From Mangrovibacter plantisponsor (GTDB taxonomy: Bacteria; Pseudomonadota; Gammaproteobacteria; Enterobacterales; Enterobacteriaceae), in the NCBI RefSeq assembly GCF_003182475.1, contig NZ_QGTS01000006.1, forward strand, positions 186,001 to 250,000: a DNA stretch of 64,000 bases, given 5' to 3'. Positions within the stretch are counted from its first letter, which is position 1. Each line of letters opens with the position of its first letter. Below, in pieces: positions 46,451 through 56,063 of this stretch. Below the pieces are notes generated by a model. That model worked only from the letters and a program-made list of their open reading frames with translations. It did not search any database and was not told the DNA's origin. A program made the translations under genes and the position numbers.

Positions 46451-47194
46451 ATGGTAAAAAAAGCAACCGACCTGCTCTCCCGTGTCAGGCGCCATATTCC
46501 TGATGGTATCAGACCGGCGTTTACAACGCCTGAGGAGTGGCACCAGTGGCAACTTGAACAAGGCCGCCAGCGCTCTCAGGCTCTCGCCCGGGAAAACCAG
46601 GCGATGAAAATGCAACGCACATTCAAACGTTCAGGTATTCGCGAGCTGCATATTAATTGCTCGTTTGATAATTATCTTGTTGAGTGTGAAGGGCAGGCTC
46701 TGGCACTGGCGCGTGCACGTAAGTATGCCGATGAATTCGAAGGTAATATCGCCAGTTTTGTCTTTTCTGGCAAACCCGGCACCGGGAAAAACCACCTGGC
46801 CGCAGCAATTTGCAATGCCTTGTTATTACACGGTAAATCTGTACTGATTATTACCGTGGCAGATATCATGTCGGCAATGAAAGGCACCTTCAGTGAAGGG
46901 GCTGAAACCACAGAAGAACGCCTGATTGAAGACCTGAGCAGAGTGGACTTACTGGTCATTGATGAAATTGGTGTCCAGACAGAATCCCGTTACGAGAAAG
47001 TGATTATTAACCAGATTGTTGACCGTCGCTCCTCTTCCAAGCGGCCAACCGGTATGCTGACCAATCTGAATATTAACGAGATGAACCAGCTATTGGGCGA
47101 ACGCGTGATGGATCGTATGCGCCTGGGTAACAGCCTGTGGGTTATTTTCAATTGGGACAGCCACCGCAGCCGGGTTACCGGAAAAGAGTACTAA
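46451..47194 (+). CDS. dnaC: DNA helicase loader DnaC
   Basis: AAA+ loader that delivers DnaB helicase to DNA. 247 residues (E. coli 245). Walker A is GKPGTGKNH near residue 103, Walker B LLVIDEIG near 168, and the arginine-finger region RVMDRMRLGNS near 215. The N-terminal DnaB-binding region is less conserved than the ATPase core. Translationally coupled to dnaT. Confidence 0.97.
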   Translation: MVKKATDLLSRVRRHIPDGIRPAFTTPEEWHQWQLEQGRQRSQALARENQAMKMQRTFKRSGIRELHINCSFDNYLVECEGQALALARARKYADEFEGNIASFVFSGKPGTGKNHLAAAICNALLLHGKSVLIITVADIMSAMKGTFSEGAETTEERLIEDLSRVDLLVIDEIGVQTESRYEKVIINQIVDRRSSSKRPTGMLTNLNINEMNQLLGERVMDRMRLGNSLWVIFNWDSHRSRVTGKEY

Positions 47195-47282
47195 AATCCG
47201 AATTATTGGGCAGGCAGCAGCACTGCCCGAAATCAGGTTTATACTGAGGCCACAATTATTGGCTTCCCTGATGGATTTTCTT

Positions 47283-47762
47283 ATGAGCGTTAAGCAACCT
47301 GTACTTCTTTCTCTTGCACTGGCTTTCGGGCTGGTATCGGCCACGGCCAGCGCAGTAAACCTGCAACAACTCTCCAGTTCAGCAGAGCAATTAATGGGCA
47401 GCAGCTCTGGCAGTACGAGCGCTAACAGCACATCTTCACTAACCAGCCTGCTGGGCAGCAGCAATTCTCTGAGTGCGGGGAATATGAATAATGCGGCGGG
47501 GGTACTCCAGTATTGCATGAAACAAAAACTGGTGAATGCAACTTCTGCAGATAACGTAAAAAATCAGTTGCTTAATAAACTGGGGCTGGAAAACCAGAGC
47601 AGCACCTCACAGGATTACCAACAAGGGTTAGCAGGCCTGCTGAACAGCAAAGAAGGCCAGCAAATCAACCTGGATTCATTGGGCAATTCAGAACTGGGCA
47701 AAAAGGTGAAAACCAAAGCCTGTGATTTGGTACTCAAACAGGGTGCCAGCTTTATATCTTAA
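47283..47762 (+). CDS. yjjA: Secreted DUF2501 protein YjjA
   Basis: A 159-residue exported protein with a signal peptide (about 1-24, ending ATASA), a Ser-rich segment, and a conserved C-terminal half (NNAAGVLQYCMKQKLVNATS, KKVKTKACDLVLKQGASFIS) matching E. coli YjjA. Two conserved cysteines near 81 and 148 may form a disulfide. ATG codons at 47271 and 47283 are possible; 47283 gives the cleaner signal peptide and follows GGA at a suitable distance. Function unknown. A strong terminator follows. Confidence 0.9.
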   Translation: MSVKQPVLLSLALAFGLVSATASAVNLQQLSSSAEQLMGSSSGSTSANSTSSLTSLLGSSNSLSAGNMNNAAGVLQYCMKQKLVNATSADNVKNQLLNKLGLENQSSTSQDYQQGLAGLLNSKEGQQINLDSLGNSELGKKVKTKACDLVLKQGASFIS

Positions 47763-47779
47763 CTAACTGTAAAATAAAT

Positions 47780-47806
47780 AAAAAGCGCAGAATCTGCGCT
47801 TTTTTT
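47780..47806 (+). terminator. yjjA terminator
   Basis: Perfect 11-bp stem AAAAAGCGCAG/CTGCGCTTTTT with loop AAT and continuing T tract, 18 bases after the yjjA stop. It can work on both strands. Confidence 0.93.
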
Positions 47807-47836
47807 GTTGCCAAAAGGCAACGTTCTGTTCAGCTG

Positions 47837-48043
47837 TCAGCGCCGTTTTACACGATGGCGCACACGATCCGTGTCCAGCGTACGTTTACTGACCTCACGA
47901 TAATGTTTGAAAAAACAAAACATTACGAAAGCCAATAGCCCCGCAAGACTAATAATATATAACCACATAAAGGTATCCACGATTGCTGTGCGGAATGAAG
48001 GGCAAATATCCCCAAGAAATTTGCAGTAATGTAGCATGGACAT
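47837..48043 (-). CDS. Possible small membrane protein
   Basis: A 68-residue frame between yjjA and opgB on the opposite strand. It has one clear membrane segment (residues 24-46, DTFMWLYIISLAGLLAFVMFCFF) followed by a strongly basic tail (KHYREVSKRTLDTDRVRHRVKRR). A shorter start at the Met of MWLYII (44 residues) would give an N-in small protein with GGAT upstream. A 13-bp perfect inverted repeat lies immediately before the first ATG. I do not recognise a family. The topology pattern is plausible for a real small protein, but coding is not proven. Confidence 0.4.
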   Translation of the reverse strand: MSMLHYCKFLGDICPSFRTAIVDTFMWLYIISLAGLLAFVMFCFFKHYREVSKRTLDTDRVRHRVKRR

Positions 48044-48044
48044 C

Positions 48045-48073
48045 TTTCAGATTATCCTGAGGATAATCTGAAA
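48045..48073. promoter_or_regulatory. 13-bp perfect inverted repeat
   Basis: TTTCAGATTATCC, TGA, GGATAATCTGAAA. It ends one base before the first ATG of the small membrane-protein frame on the minus strand. It could be an operator or an mRNA hairpin hiding the ribosome site. The rest of the gap to opgB (48074-48399) is AT-rich; CCCGGG occurs twice (48345-48350, 48373-48378) in the likely opgB leader. Confidence 0.6.
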
Positions 48074-48399
48074 ATCATTATATTTTAACATGATATATTG
48101 CTAAAGAAGATCAGACAAAACCGCACAAATCCAGATTAATCACTAAAAAACCAGGCGTTTTAGCGGATAAAACCAGAATAAAGCACCATACCACAATAAA
48201 CTTTCTTAGGTAAATCACTAAGGGAAGTCCGAAGTTTCGCAGTTTGATGACACCCCCACATACGCACTGAAAAAACCTCTTACAACAGCACATTTTTGTT
48301 GCAGAAAAATTGCACGGCGTATTAACTCAGGCTAGATTAGTCTGCCCGGGAGTGTCGCTCACCTGAGGAGTACCCGGGTATTCAGATGAGGATCACGCA

Positions 48400-50703
48400 G
48401 TGTCAGAAGTTATCTCGTTTTTTCTGTTTATCGCATCTATCGCTATTTATGCGTGGAAGGCAGGCCGCCACACATGGTGGTTTATCTGCACGCTTGTGGT
48501 ACTCATTGTCTTTGTTGTGCTGAATATCGTTCTTTATGCCAGTAATTATTTTACTGGCGAAGGGATCAACGATGCGGTGCTGTACACCCTCACCAGTAGC
48601 CTCACAGGCGCAGGCATTCACAAATATATCCTGCCGGGAATCGGGCTTGTTGGGCTCCTGGCGGGCATCTTTTTCGGGTTATCCTGGTTGTTACGCCGCC
48701 GGAAACACGCGCCGCACCACCGCGGTTACAGCCTGCTGGCGTTAATACTGGCACTGGCCTCCGTTGATGCCAGCCCGGCCTTTCACCAACTGTCTGAACT
48801 GGTGAAATCACAATCCCGCCAGGGGGATCCGGATTTTGACGTTTACTATAAAGAACCTAACAAAACGATTCCGTCCCCTCATCTGAATTTGGTGTACATC
48901 TATGGGGAAAGCCTTGAGCGCACTTACTTCGATAACGAGGCATTCCCCGGCCTGACGCCTGAACTCGGCGCACTCAAGCAAGATGCCATTGATTTCAGCA
49001 AAACCGGCCAGCTACCGGGCATGGACTACACCATCGCAGGTATGGTGGCATCGCAATGTGGGATCCCTCTTTTTGCGCCATTTGAAGGCAATTCATCGGC
49101 CTCGATGTCCACATTCTTCCCCCAGAACGTGTGCCTTGGCGACATTCTGAAAAATTCCGGCTATGAAAACTACTTCATGCAGGGTGCCAACCTGCGCTTT
49201 GCCGGGAAAGATGTATTCCTTAAATCTCACGGTTTCGACCACCTCTACGGCTCTGAAGAGCTCAAGCAGAGAGTCAGCGATCCGGCATATAAAAATGACT
49301 GGGGTTACTACGACGACACCGTACTGGATGAAGTGTGGAAGCAGTTTGTCACGCTCTCCAGCCAAAATAAACGCTTCTCCCTGTTTACTCTGACAGTGGA
49401 TACTCACCATCCCGATGGGTTTATTTCCCGTTCCTGTACACGTCGCAGCTATAAAATGGACGGTAAAACCAACCAGTCGTTCAGCGCTGTCACCTGTAGC
49501 CAACAGCATGTCGCTGCGTTAATTGAAAAGATAAAGGCATCCCCCTGGTTTAAGAACACCATAATCGTGGTGTCTTCAGACCACCTGGCAATGAAAAATA
49601 CCGCCTGGCCTTATCTCAATAAACAAGACAGGGAAGATCTGTTTTTCATTATTCGCGGTGACCAACCCACGCAACAACTGGTTTCCGTGAAACGCAACCC
49701 TATGGATAACGGTGCAACCGTGCTGGATATTCTCGGGGGTGATAACTATCTGGGTCTGGGGCGCAGTAGCCTGTCCGGGCAGTCGCTCTCGTCGCTCTTT
49801 TTGAATATGAAAGACAAAATTCTCGCCTGGAAACCAGACGTGATTCGCCTGTGGAATTTCCCAACGCATATCGACACCTTCAATATTGATAAAGGCAAGA
49901 ACACGATCAGTTTCTCCGGCAGTACCTTCCGCCTGCCATTACTGTTACGTGTATCCGACAAAAAAATCGAGCCGTTGCCAGAGAGTGAATATTCCGCTCC
50001 ATTGCGCTACCAACTGGCCGATTTCGCTCCCCGGGATAACTTTATTTGGGTTGATACCTGCTACAAAATGGCGCGCCTGTGGTCGCCTGAACTCGCGCTT
50101 TCCAGCGACTTGTGCGTGGCGCAAGGGCAACTGGGGGGGAAACAACAGGTTCAGGCAGTCAGTACCCAGGCCTGGCAAGGCAAGGCTCATTTCCCTGACA
50201 CTGTCATTGATATGGCCCGTTACCAGCAAAATATCGATAAGCTGAAAATTGTCGATAACGACATCCGCTACAAAGCCGACAGTTTCATTTTCAATGTGGC
50301 AGGTGCGCCAGATGAAGTGAAAAGCTTCACCGGAATTTCCCGCCCGGAATCATGGGGGCGCTGGTCTAACGCCAATATCTCCCCTGAAGTGAAAATTGAA
50401 TATACCCGGCCCTTGCCAGCGCACTTTGACGTGGTGATTAAGGCCAAAGCGTATGGGCCAAATATCAACCAGCCAATTCCAGTGCGGGTGGGTAACCAGG
50501 AACAAGTTCTGACAGTCGGTGATACACCGGTCACTACAACATTACGCTTTGATAACCCAGGCAACAGTAGCACGCTGACCATTACACCGCCTGCGCCACA
50601 AGAATCTAATATGGACAATATTCTGGGGCACTCGCCGCGTAAATTAGGGGTAGGGCTGATAAGCGTGGAAATTGTGCCGGTTTCCGCGCCACCGTTATCC
50701 TGA
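48400..50703 (+). CDS. opgB: Phosphoglycerol transferase I OpgB (MdoB)
   Basis: Inner-membrane enzyme transferring phosphoglycerol from phosphatidylglycerol to osmoregulated periplasmic glucans. 767 residues (E. coli 763). About four membrane segments lie in residues 1-140, then an alkaline-phosphatase-superfamily periplasmic domain with [15 protein letters not shown] near 163 (metal and catalytic residues), [10 protein letters not shown] near 330 and VVSSDHLAM near 390. GTG start preceded by GAGGA. A short Pro-rich C-terminal end is diverged. Confidence 0.97.
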   Translation: MSEVISFFLFIASIAIYAWKAGRHTWWFICTLVVLIVFVVLNIVLYASNYFTGEGINDAVLYTLTSSLTGAGIHKYILPGIGLVGLLAGIFFGLSWLLRRRKHAPHHRGYSLLALILALASVDASPAFHQLSELVKSQSRQGDPDFDVYYKEPNKTIPSPHLNLVYIYGESLERTYFDNEAFPGLTPELGALKQDAIDFSKTGQLPGMDYTIAGMVASQCGIPLFAPFEGNSSASMSTFFPQNVCLGDILKNSGYENYFMQGANLRFAGKDVFLKSHGFDHLYGSEELKQRVSDPAYKNDWGYYDDTVLDEVWKQFVTLSSQNKRFSLFTLTVDTHHPDGFISRSCTRRSYKMDGKTNQSFSAVTCSQQHVAALIEKIKASPWFKNTIIVVSSDHLAMKNTAWPYLNKQDREDLFFIIRGDQPTQQLVSVKRNPMDNGATVLDILGGDNYLGLGRSSLSGQSLSSLFLNMKDKILAWKPDVIRLWNFPTHIDTFNIDKGKNTISFSGSTFRLPLLLRVSDKKIEPLPESEYSAPLRYQLADFAPRDNFIWVDTCYKMARLWSPELALSSDLCVAQGQLGGKQQVQAVSTQAWQGKAHFPDTVIDMARYQQNIDKLKIVDNDIRYKADSFIFNVAGAPDEVKSFTGISRPESWGRWSNANISPEVKIEYTRPLPAHFDVVIKAKAYGPNINQPIPVRVGNQEQVLTVGDTPVTTTLRFDNPGNSSTLTITPPAPQESNMDNILGHSPRKLGVGLISVEIVPVSAPPLS

Positions 50704-50717
50704 ATACGCTGCTGAAC

Positions 50718-50737
50718 AAGGGCCTTATGCCCTTTTT
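50718..50737 (+). terminator. opgB terminator
   Basis: Stem AAGGGC/GCCCTT with loop CTTAT followed by TTTC, 15 bases after the opgB stop. The partial repeat copy C with a second hairpin follows at once. Confidence 0.8.
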
Positions 50738-50740
50738 CAG

Positions 50741-50793
50741 TCTGGTGAAAAAGAAGGGAAAGCGTGATTTTCCTTCTTTTTAGTTAGCAGCCA
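50741..50793 (+). repeat. Partial copy C of the structured repeat
   Basis: GTGAAAAAGAAGGGAAAGCG and TCCTTCTTTTTAGTTAGCAG correspond to the first 50 bases of copies A and B. The stem is 14 bp with one G-U pair (50748-50781). The downstream 90 bases of the repeat are absent. The 14-codon frame is not preserved here: one base is missing relative to A and B. It lies between convergent opgB and a GGDEF gene. Confidence 0.75.
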
Positions 50794-50798
50794 GCATG

Positions 50799-52637
50799 TT
50801 ACGGCCCACAAACCTGGTTACGCCCGGCAGATTTCGCCTGATACAGGTTAGTATCTGCCTGTTGTACCCAGTCATCCATGGAAGCGTACTCTGGCCGCCA
50901 GGGCGCCACACCGATACTCACGGTAAACGAAAGTGAAACCGCTTCCCAGTTAAAGGTGTAATCTGCAATTGCAGCACGTAGCCGCTCCATTGCCAGGCAG
51001 GCGTCCCGCGTTGTCACATCCCGTAGCAATACAATAAACTCTTCACCACCCAACCGGGCCACCAGGTCCGTGCCCCGGGTGTGCGTTTCCAGTAAACGCG
51101 CTAATTCCTGCAATAAAGCATCGCCCGCCAGGTGGCCATACTTATCATTTATCCGCTTGAAGAAGTCCACATCGACCAGAGCAAGGCAATGCCTGGACAT
51201 CCCTTGTGAAGGTAAATTGAGATCAGGCAAAGCATGTAAGGATTCAAAAAAAGCGTTACGGTTCGGCAACCGGGTCAGCCCGTCGTGAGTGGCGTTGAAA
51301 CGTAACCGGGCTTCCATTTCCGAACGCTTATCTTCAAGGCTGCGAGCCCGGATGAGCGTTCCCAGGGTGGTTACTATCGGTTCCAGTTGTGCAATCAGCT
51401 CATCATCCATCCCTTGCGGGCGGTTAGCCAGCGCGATCATGCCGACAGGTTTCTGATTAAATACAATGGGAATACCCAGGAAATTATGCAAAGGCGGGTG
51501 TCCGGCAGGAAAACGGCGTTTCCCCGGGAACGCAGGCACATTATTCACACACATAATTTTATTGTGCGTAATGACCTGCCCAAATATGTTATCCAGCCGG
51601 TGAAAAATCAGCGCGTTATTCGCCTGCATCTGCTCATCAAACCACCGGGTAACGGAATCATCCCACGAGATATTCGAAATGGCCGGAATATGCAAAGACA
51701 ACACACCTTCGGTATCCTGCACAATTCCAATAAAACCAAATTCACACTGAGTCATATCCAGTAATGGCGTGAACACATGGTCACAGGCTGAGCCCAGATC
51801 ATGATCATGCAAAAAGCGATTCTGTGCATCCAGTAAAATATCCAGTAATGCACGTTGCTGAACCATTTTTCTCTCATTCGCAACATATTCAGTGATATCG
51901 TGTGCATACTTCACTATCCGGCACAGGTGCCCTTCGGAATCAAAAATAGGGTTATAGTTAGCCTGAATCCATAACGGCTGGCCGTTCTTACGAATCCTTT
52001 TAAACCGCCCTTTCCAGCACTCACCGCGGCGTAACGCTTTCCAGAAACGCTGGTAGCCGTTAGCTGACACTTCATCTTTGGCACACAAAAAAGCATGGTG
52101 ATGGCCAACTAACTCGCGTTCGCTGTACCCGGTCATTGCCAGATAATTGTCATTGGCACACAAAATAAAACCGTTCTTATCAAACTCAATCACGCCCTGA
52201 GCACTGTCCAGCGCCTGCAGGCGGGCATGGTATTCCACATACATCAGTTTTTCCTGAGTGATGTCCATTGCCATCATCAGAATACTTTGCAACTCATTAT
52301 CTTTATTGAGTACAGGTGAATAAGATGCATGCAGCCACACGACACAATCATCATGATGGCAACGTTTAAATTCTCCACAGGTAATATTTCCGGCCAGTAC
52401 GTCCTGCCAGAAAACAGTACCACGGCCATGACTTAATACAAATTGCGAATGGTTAATATTCACCAGTTCCTCGGCATGAGAAAACCCCATTAAAAGAGCA
52501 AACTGCTGATTCGCTGAAATAACATTACCAGACAAATCAAACTCAGCCATTGCCCAGCCGCCATCAAGTAATAGCTGTCTGGATTCCCCAAGGGAAATAA
52601 TATGTTGTTCAGAATTAGTGTGCTGTGTTGTCATCAT
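50799..52637 (-). CDS. PAS-PAS-GAF-GGDEF diguanylate cyclase
   Basis: Predicted soluble c-di-GMP synthase of about 612 residues. Two PAS domains (about 20-135 with FDLSGNVISANQQFALLMGF, and 140-265 with FDKNGFILCANDNYLAMTGYSERELVG) each end in a PAC-like segment. A GAF domain follows (about 275-425), then GGDEF (about 440-605) with DGLTRLPNRNAFF, RLGGEEF and an I-site RGTD five residues before it. No membrane segments, so sensing is cytosolic. Start uncertain: ATG pairs at 52637/52634 and 52655, none with a strong ribosome site. Not known at this position in E. coli; convergent with opgB. Confidence 0.88.
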   Translation of the reverse strand: MMTTQHTNSEQHIISLGESRQLLLDGGWAMAEFDLSGNVISANQQFALLMGFSHAEELVNINHSQFVLSHGRGTVFWQDVLAGNITCGEFKRCHHDDCVVWLHASYSPVLNKDNELQSILMMAMDITQEKLMYVEYHARLQALDSAQGVIEFDKNGFILCANDNYLAMTGYSERELVGHHHAFLCAKDEVSANGYQRFWKALRRGECWKGRFKRIRKNGQPLWIQANYNPIFDSEGHLCRIVKYAHDITEYVANERKMVQQRALLDILLDAQNRFLHDHDLGSACDHVFTPLLDMTQCEFGFIGIVQDTEGVLSLHIPAISNISWDDSVTRWFDEQMQANNALIFHRLDNIFGQVITHNKIMCVNNVPAFPGKRRFPAGHPPLHNFLGIPIVFNQKPVGMIALANRPQGMDDELIAQLEPIVTTLGTLIRARSLEDKRSEMEARLRFNATHDGLTRLPNRNAFFESLHALPDLNLPSQGMSRHCLALVDVDFFKRINDKYGHLAGDALLQELARLLETHTRGTDLVARLGGEEFIVLLRDVTTRDACLAMERLRAAIADYTFNWEAVSLSFTVSIGVAPWRPEYASMDDWVQQADTNLYQAKSAGRNQVCGP

Positions 52638-52927
52638 CGTTCTGCCTGAAAGCATCACTTAAGCCAAATAAAAGGGTATGAAAGCTCATTACCCATAACT
52701 GAGTTATTTTTTTACCGGCGCTTTTAATTGAGTATGGTTTAAAATTGTATTCGCGCCACTTCAACGGAGTCATAAAAAAAACAATCCCGCATCTCTGAAA
52801 TAGCCGGGACTTCACGTTTTTTTCTCCAAAGGCCAGATGAACTGTGCACACATATACACCAGCAATGTGAAAGAATAAGAGGATAACTGCTATGCTGTTT
52901 TTATCCTTGAGCCATGAGAACACTATC

Positions 52928-54244
52928 ATGACAACAACGATTGCAATGTTACGTGAAACCCGTCCTTTACTGGATGACCTGGCTGCAATGAAAGAAACGG
53001 TTTGGTGCAACCCGGACATAACCTCTGCCGAAGAAGGCCTGCACTATAGCGGGCTTACCCGCAGAGATGTACAGGGTGCAGAGCAGCGCCTGGCGCGTTT
53101 TGCCCCCTGCCTGAAACAGTTATTCCCGCAAACAGCTGCCGCCGACGGCATGATTGAATCTGAGCTGGTTGCCATTTCGGCTCTCAAGGCCACTCTGGAC
53201 CAGAAATATGGCCACACCGTTCCTGGCCGGGTGATGCTAAAAAAGGACAGCCACCTGCCTATTGCCGGGTCGGTAAAAGCACGGGGAGGCATTTATGAAG
53301 TGCTCACGTGGGCTGAACATTTAGCGTTTCGTACCGGGTTACTCAACCCCCATGACGACTACAGCAAACTGGACAGCGATGTGGCTCGCCAGTGCTTTAG
53401 TGATTACGAAATTGCTGTCGGCTCCACAGGAAACCTCGGGTTATCTATTGGCCTGATGGGTAAAAAACTGGGGTTTCGCGTCACCGTGCATATGTCTGCT
53501 GATGCAAAAGCATGGAAAAAAAACCTGCTGCGGGAATGTGGTGCCAGTGTTATTGAATACCAGGATGATTACAGTGTGGCGGTCAGCCATGGCCGGGAAG
53601 CGGCCAAAAACCACGAACATACACTGTTTGTTGATGATGAACATTCACGCACTCTGTTCCTGGGTTACGCTGTAGCTGGCGAGCGCCTCAAAAAACAGTG
53701 TGATGAACAGGGGATAATTGTCGACCATGACCACCCGCTATTTGTCTACCTGCCGTGTGGCGTGGGTGGCGCACCGGGTGGAATCAGCTTTGGGTTGAAA
53801 CTGGCGTTTGGCGATAACGTGCACTGTTTTTTTGCTGAACCAACGCACTCCCCCTGCATGTTCCTTGGTGTGTATAGTGGCCTGCATGACCAGATTAGTG
53901 TTCAGGATGTCGGCCTTGATAACCATACCGTTGCTGATGGCCTTGCTGTTGGCCGCGCATCGGGTTTTGTGGGCAAAACCATGGCACGCCTGATATCAGG
54001 TTATTACACCCAGTCTGACGAAACGTTGCTTGCCTTACTGGGTGATGTCTGGCGCGATGAAAATATTTTTCTCGAACCTTCAGCTGCAGCAAGCGTTTCT
54101 GGCCCATGGGTGACCGCGGCTGAAAGCGCAAAATCTTTCAGCGCGCAACAACTGGCTGGAGCCACCCATATTCTGTGGGCAACGGGTGGCGGTATGGTTC
54201 CGCAAACAGAGCGGGAAGCATTACTGAACCAGTCAGGCCAGTAA
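52928..54244 (+). CDS. dsdA: D-serine ammonia-lyase (dehydratase) DsdA
   Basis: PLP enzyme converting D-serine to pyruvate and ammonia, detoxifying and using D-serine. From the ATG at 52928 the product is 438 residues (E. coli 442). An in-frame ATG at 52892 with a better GAGGA site would add 12 hydrophobic residues and cannot be excluded. The PLP lysine is K117 in [11 protein letters not shown], the glycine-rich loop [13 protein letters not shown] near 163, and [14 protein letters not shown] near 336. Sequence is clearly DsdA but diverged. Neither dsdX nor dsdC is adjacent. Convergent with idnK. Confidence 0.93.
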   Translation: MTTTIAMLRETRPLLDDLAAMKETVWCNPDITSAEEGLHYSGLTRRDVQGAEQRLARFAPCLKQLFPQTAAADGMIESELVAISALKATLDQKYGHTVPGRVMLKKDSHLPIAGSVKARGGIYEVLTWAEHLAFRTGLLNPHDDYSKLDSDVARQCFSDYEIAVGSTGNLGLSIGLMGKKLGFRVTVHMSADAKAWKKNLLRECGASVIEYQDDYSVAVSHGREAAKNHEHTLFVDDEHSRTLFLGYAVAGERLKKQCDEQGIIVDHDHPLFVYLPCGVGGAPGGISFGLKLAFGDNVHCFFAEPTHSPCMFLGVYSGLHDQISVQDVGLDNHTVADGLAVGRASGFVGKTMARLISGYYTQSDETLLALLGDVWRDENIFLEPSAAASVSGPWVTAAESAKSFSAQQLAGATHILWATGGGMVPQTEREALLNQSGQ

Positions 54245-54250
54245 CCCCTC

Positions 54251-54272
54251 CGGCCTGCTTAACCGCAGGCCG
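54251..54272. terminator. Hairpin between dsdA and idnK
   Basis: Perfect 8-bp stem CGGCCTGC/GCAGGCCG with a 6-base loop lies between the convergent dsdA and idnK stops. No marked T tract, so strength is uncertain. Confidence 0.55.
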
Positions 54273-54276
54273 TAAT

Positions 54277-54795
54277 TCACTGCTGATTCAGGTTTTGCAG
54301 AACAGTAATACAACGAGCGGTCACCTCTTCAACAGTGGCATTCACGTCTACAGCAAACACATCCGTTTCATCCGCCAGAGGCTCTTCCAGAGTGGCAAAC
54401 TGGCTTTGCAATAATGCAACCGGCATAAAATGCCCGGCTCGGTCAGCCATACGAGAATAAATTGTTTCGTAGTCACCCTTTAACCACAGGAATATAATAT
54501 TAGGGCTGCCTTCACGTAATTTATCACGGTAAATTCTTTTTAATGATGAACAAACAATAATTCCCACTTCATTTTTCTTATAAAGACTATAAGAGACATC
54601 ATTTAACCTTGCTAACCAGGGGAAACGATCATCATCATTTAGTGATTCACCACGAGACATTTTATCAATATTATTTCGCGGATGAAGATCATCACCATCA
54701 ATAAACTTTGCGGGTAACTGCTGTGCCAGTTTTGTTCCCACCAATGATTTACCACTACCAGAAACGCCCATTAAAATAATACTTTTCCCCGCCAT
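54277..54795 (-). CDS. idnK: D-gluconate kinase, thermosensitive (IdnK)
   Basis: Phosphorylates gluconate made from L-idonate to 6-phosphogluconate for the Entner-Doudoroff or pentose phosphate route. 172 residues, shorter than E. coli IdnK (187) at the C terminus. Walker A is GVSGSGKS near residue 10, with FIDGDDLHPRNNIDKMSRG near 31 and MADRAGHFMPVALLQSQ near 115. Divergent from idnD; the shared control region carries a GntR/IdnR operator and a CRP site. Confidence 0.94.
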   Translation of the reverse strand: MAGKSIILMGVSGSGKSLVGTKLAQQLPAKFIDGDDLHPRNNIDKMSRGESLNDDDRFPWLARLNDVSYSLYKKNEVGIIVCSSLKRIYRDKLREGSPNIIFLWLKGDYETIYSRMADRAGHFMPVALLQSQFATLEEPLADETDVFAVDVNATVEEVTARCITVLQNLNQQ

Positions 54796-54894
54796 TATTC
54801 GACTCCCAGCGATTGAATTACCCGAATACTAACTCATCAGTGGCAATGTCATGTACCATTTTTTCTTTCGCATTTCATAATTTATGGCTTCATC

Positions 54895-54910
54895 ACGTTA
54901 TGCGTAACAT
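54895..54910. promoter_or_regulatory. GntR/IdnR-type operator
   Basis: ACGTTATGCGTAACAT matches the gluconate-family operator ATGTTACCGGTAACAT at 12 of 16 positions, with both GTTA and GTAACAT arms intact. It lies between divergent idnK and idnD, as expected for IdnR/GntR control. Confidence 0.7.
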
Positions 54911-54931
54911 TGTTTTGTAACAACCATGCAG

Positions 54932-54947
54932 TGTGACGCTCATCACA
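54932..54947. promoter_or_regulatory. CRP site upstream of idnD
   Basis: TGTGACGCTCATCACA has both consensus half-sites TGTGA-N6-TCACA intact. It lies 63 bases before the idnD ATG and supports catabolite control of the idn genes. Confidence 0.88.
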
Positions 54948-55009
54948 AATAAACATCAAAAAAGTGCGTTTAAATGATTTGTGTCAACACCACTCAGAGA
55001 ATGAATATC

Positions 55010-56041
55010 ATGGAAATTACAACCAGGTCCTGCGTTGTTTCAGGCAAAGAAGACGTGTCAGTTATCCAGCAAAATGTTATTTGGAATAACCAGGAAACAT
55101 TAGTAGAAGTAGTACGCGGTGGTATTTGTGGGTCTGACCTTCATTATTACCAGGAAGGTAAAGTAGGTAATTTTCAGGTTAAACAACCCATGATTCTTGG
55201 CCATGAAGTTATTGGCCGCGTGGTTGCAACAGACTCACCTGATTTACAAAAAGGGCAACGGGTTGCCATTAATCCATCGCGCCCTTGCGGGCAATGTAAA
55301 TATTGCCTTAATCATGAAGAAAATCAGTGCACCACAATGCGCTTTTTCGGTAGCGCGATGTATTTCCCGCATGTTGATGGTGGGTTCACGCAATATAAAG
55401 TAGTGGATACTGTACAGTGTGTCCCTTATGCCGAACATGCTGATGACAAAGTAGTCGCTTTCGCGGAACCCCTTGCAGTGGCAATTCATGCCGCTCACCA
55501 GGCTGGTGATTTAGAAGGTAAACGTGTGTTTATCTCGGGCGTAGGGCCAATAGGATGCCTGATTGCAGCGGCTGTTCGCACCCTTGGTGCCGCTGAAGTG
55601 GTATGCACCGACATCAGTGAACGCTCACGCCAACTGGCGCAAGAGATGGGCGCAACACAAACGATTGATGCCAAAACCGGGGATTTTAGTGCCTGGGAAG
55701 AAGACAAAGGTTATTTCGATATCTCCTTCGAAGTTTCAGGCAATGCTGCATCGGTACAACGCTGTATTGCAGTTACCCGTGCTCGTGGCACGCTGGTGCA
55801 AGTTGGTATGGGGAGCAATATTCCTGACTTCCCACTGATGAATATTATTGCCAAAGAACTGTCGCTGAAAGGCTCATTTCGCTTCACCACAGAATTTGCC
55901 ACCGCCGTCAATTGGTTGAGCAATAATACGATTAACCCACTCCCGTTGCTGTCTGCGGAATATCCCTTCACTGATCTGGAAAATGCCCTGAAGTTCGCAG
56001 GTGACAAAACCAGAGCAGCAAAAGTGCAACTTGTTTTCTGA
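55010..56041 (+). CDS. idnD: L-idonate 5-dehydrogenase
   Basis: Zinc-dependent MDR-family enzyme oxidising L-idonate to 5-ketogluconate. 343 residues as in E. coli, starting MEITTRSCVVSGKED; an upstream extension is rejected. Catalytic zinc ligands are in GGICGSDLHYYQEG near 37 and GHEVIG near 65, the structural zinc cysteines in CGQCKYCLNHEENQC near 93, and the NAD(P) motif SGVGPIGCLIAAAV near 171. First gene of idnDOTR. Confidence 0.97.
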   Translation: MEITTRSCVVSGKEDVSVIQQNVIWNNQETLVEVVRGGICGSDLHYYQEGKVGNFQVKQPMILGHEVIGRVVATDSPDLQKGQRVAINPSRPCGQCKYCLNHEENQCTTMRFFGSAMYFPHVDGGFTQYKVVDTVQCVPYAEHADDKVVAFAEPLAVAIHAAHQAGDLEGKRVFISGVGPIGCLIAAAVRTLGAAEVVCTDISERSRQLAQEMGATQTIDAKTGDFSAWEEDKGYFDISFEVSGNAASVQRCIAVTRARGTLVQVGMGSNIPDFPLMNIIAKELSLKGSFRFTTEFATAVNWLSNNTINPLPLLSAEYPFTDLENALKFAGDKTRAAKVQLVF

Positions 56042-56063
56042 TACCAATACAGGACATTACACA

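Noticed and set aside
48111-48293. 60-residue minus-strand frame upstream of opgB
   Set aside because: Hydrophobic but in AT-rich non-coding DNA, with no ribosome site and no recognisable family.
48111-48399. Additional gene in the opgB upstream gap
   Set aside because: Only AT-rich sequence and short palindromes are visible; no frame with a start, ribosome site and plausible composition.
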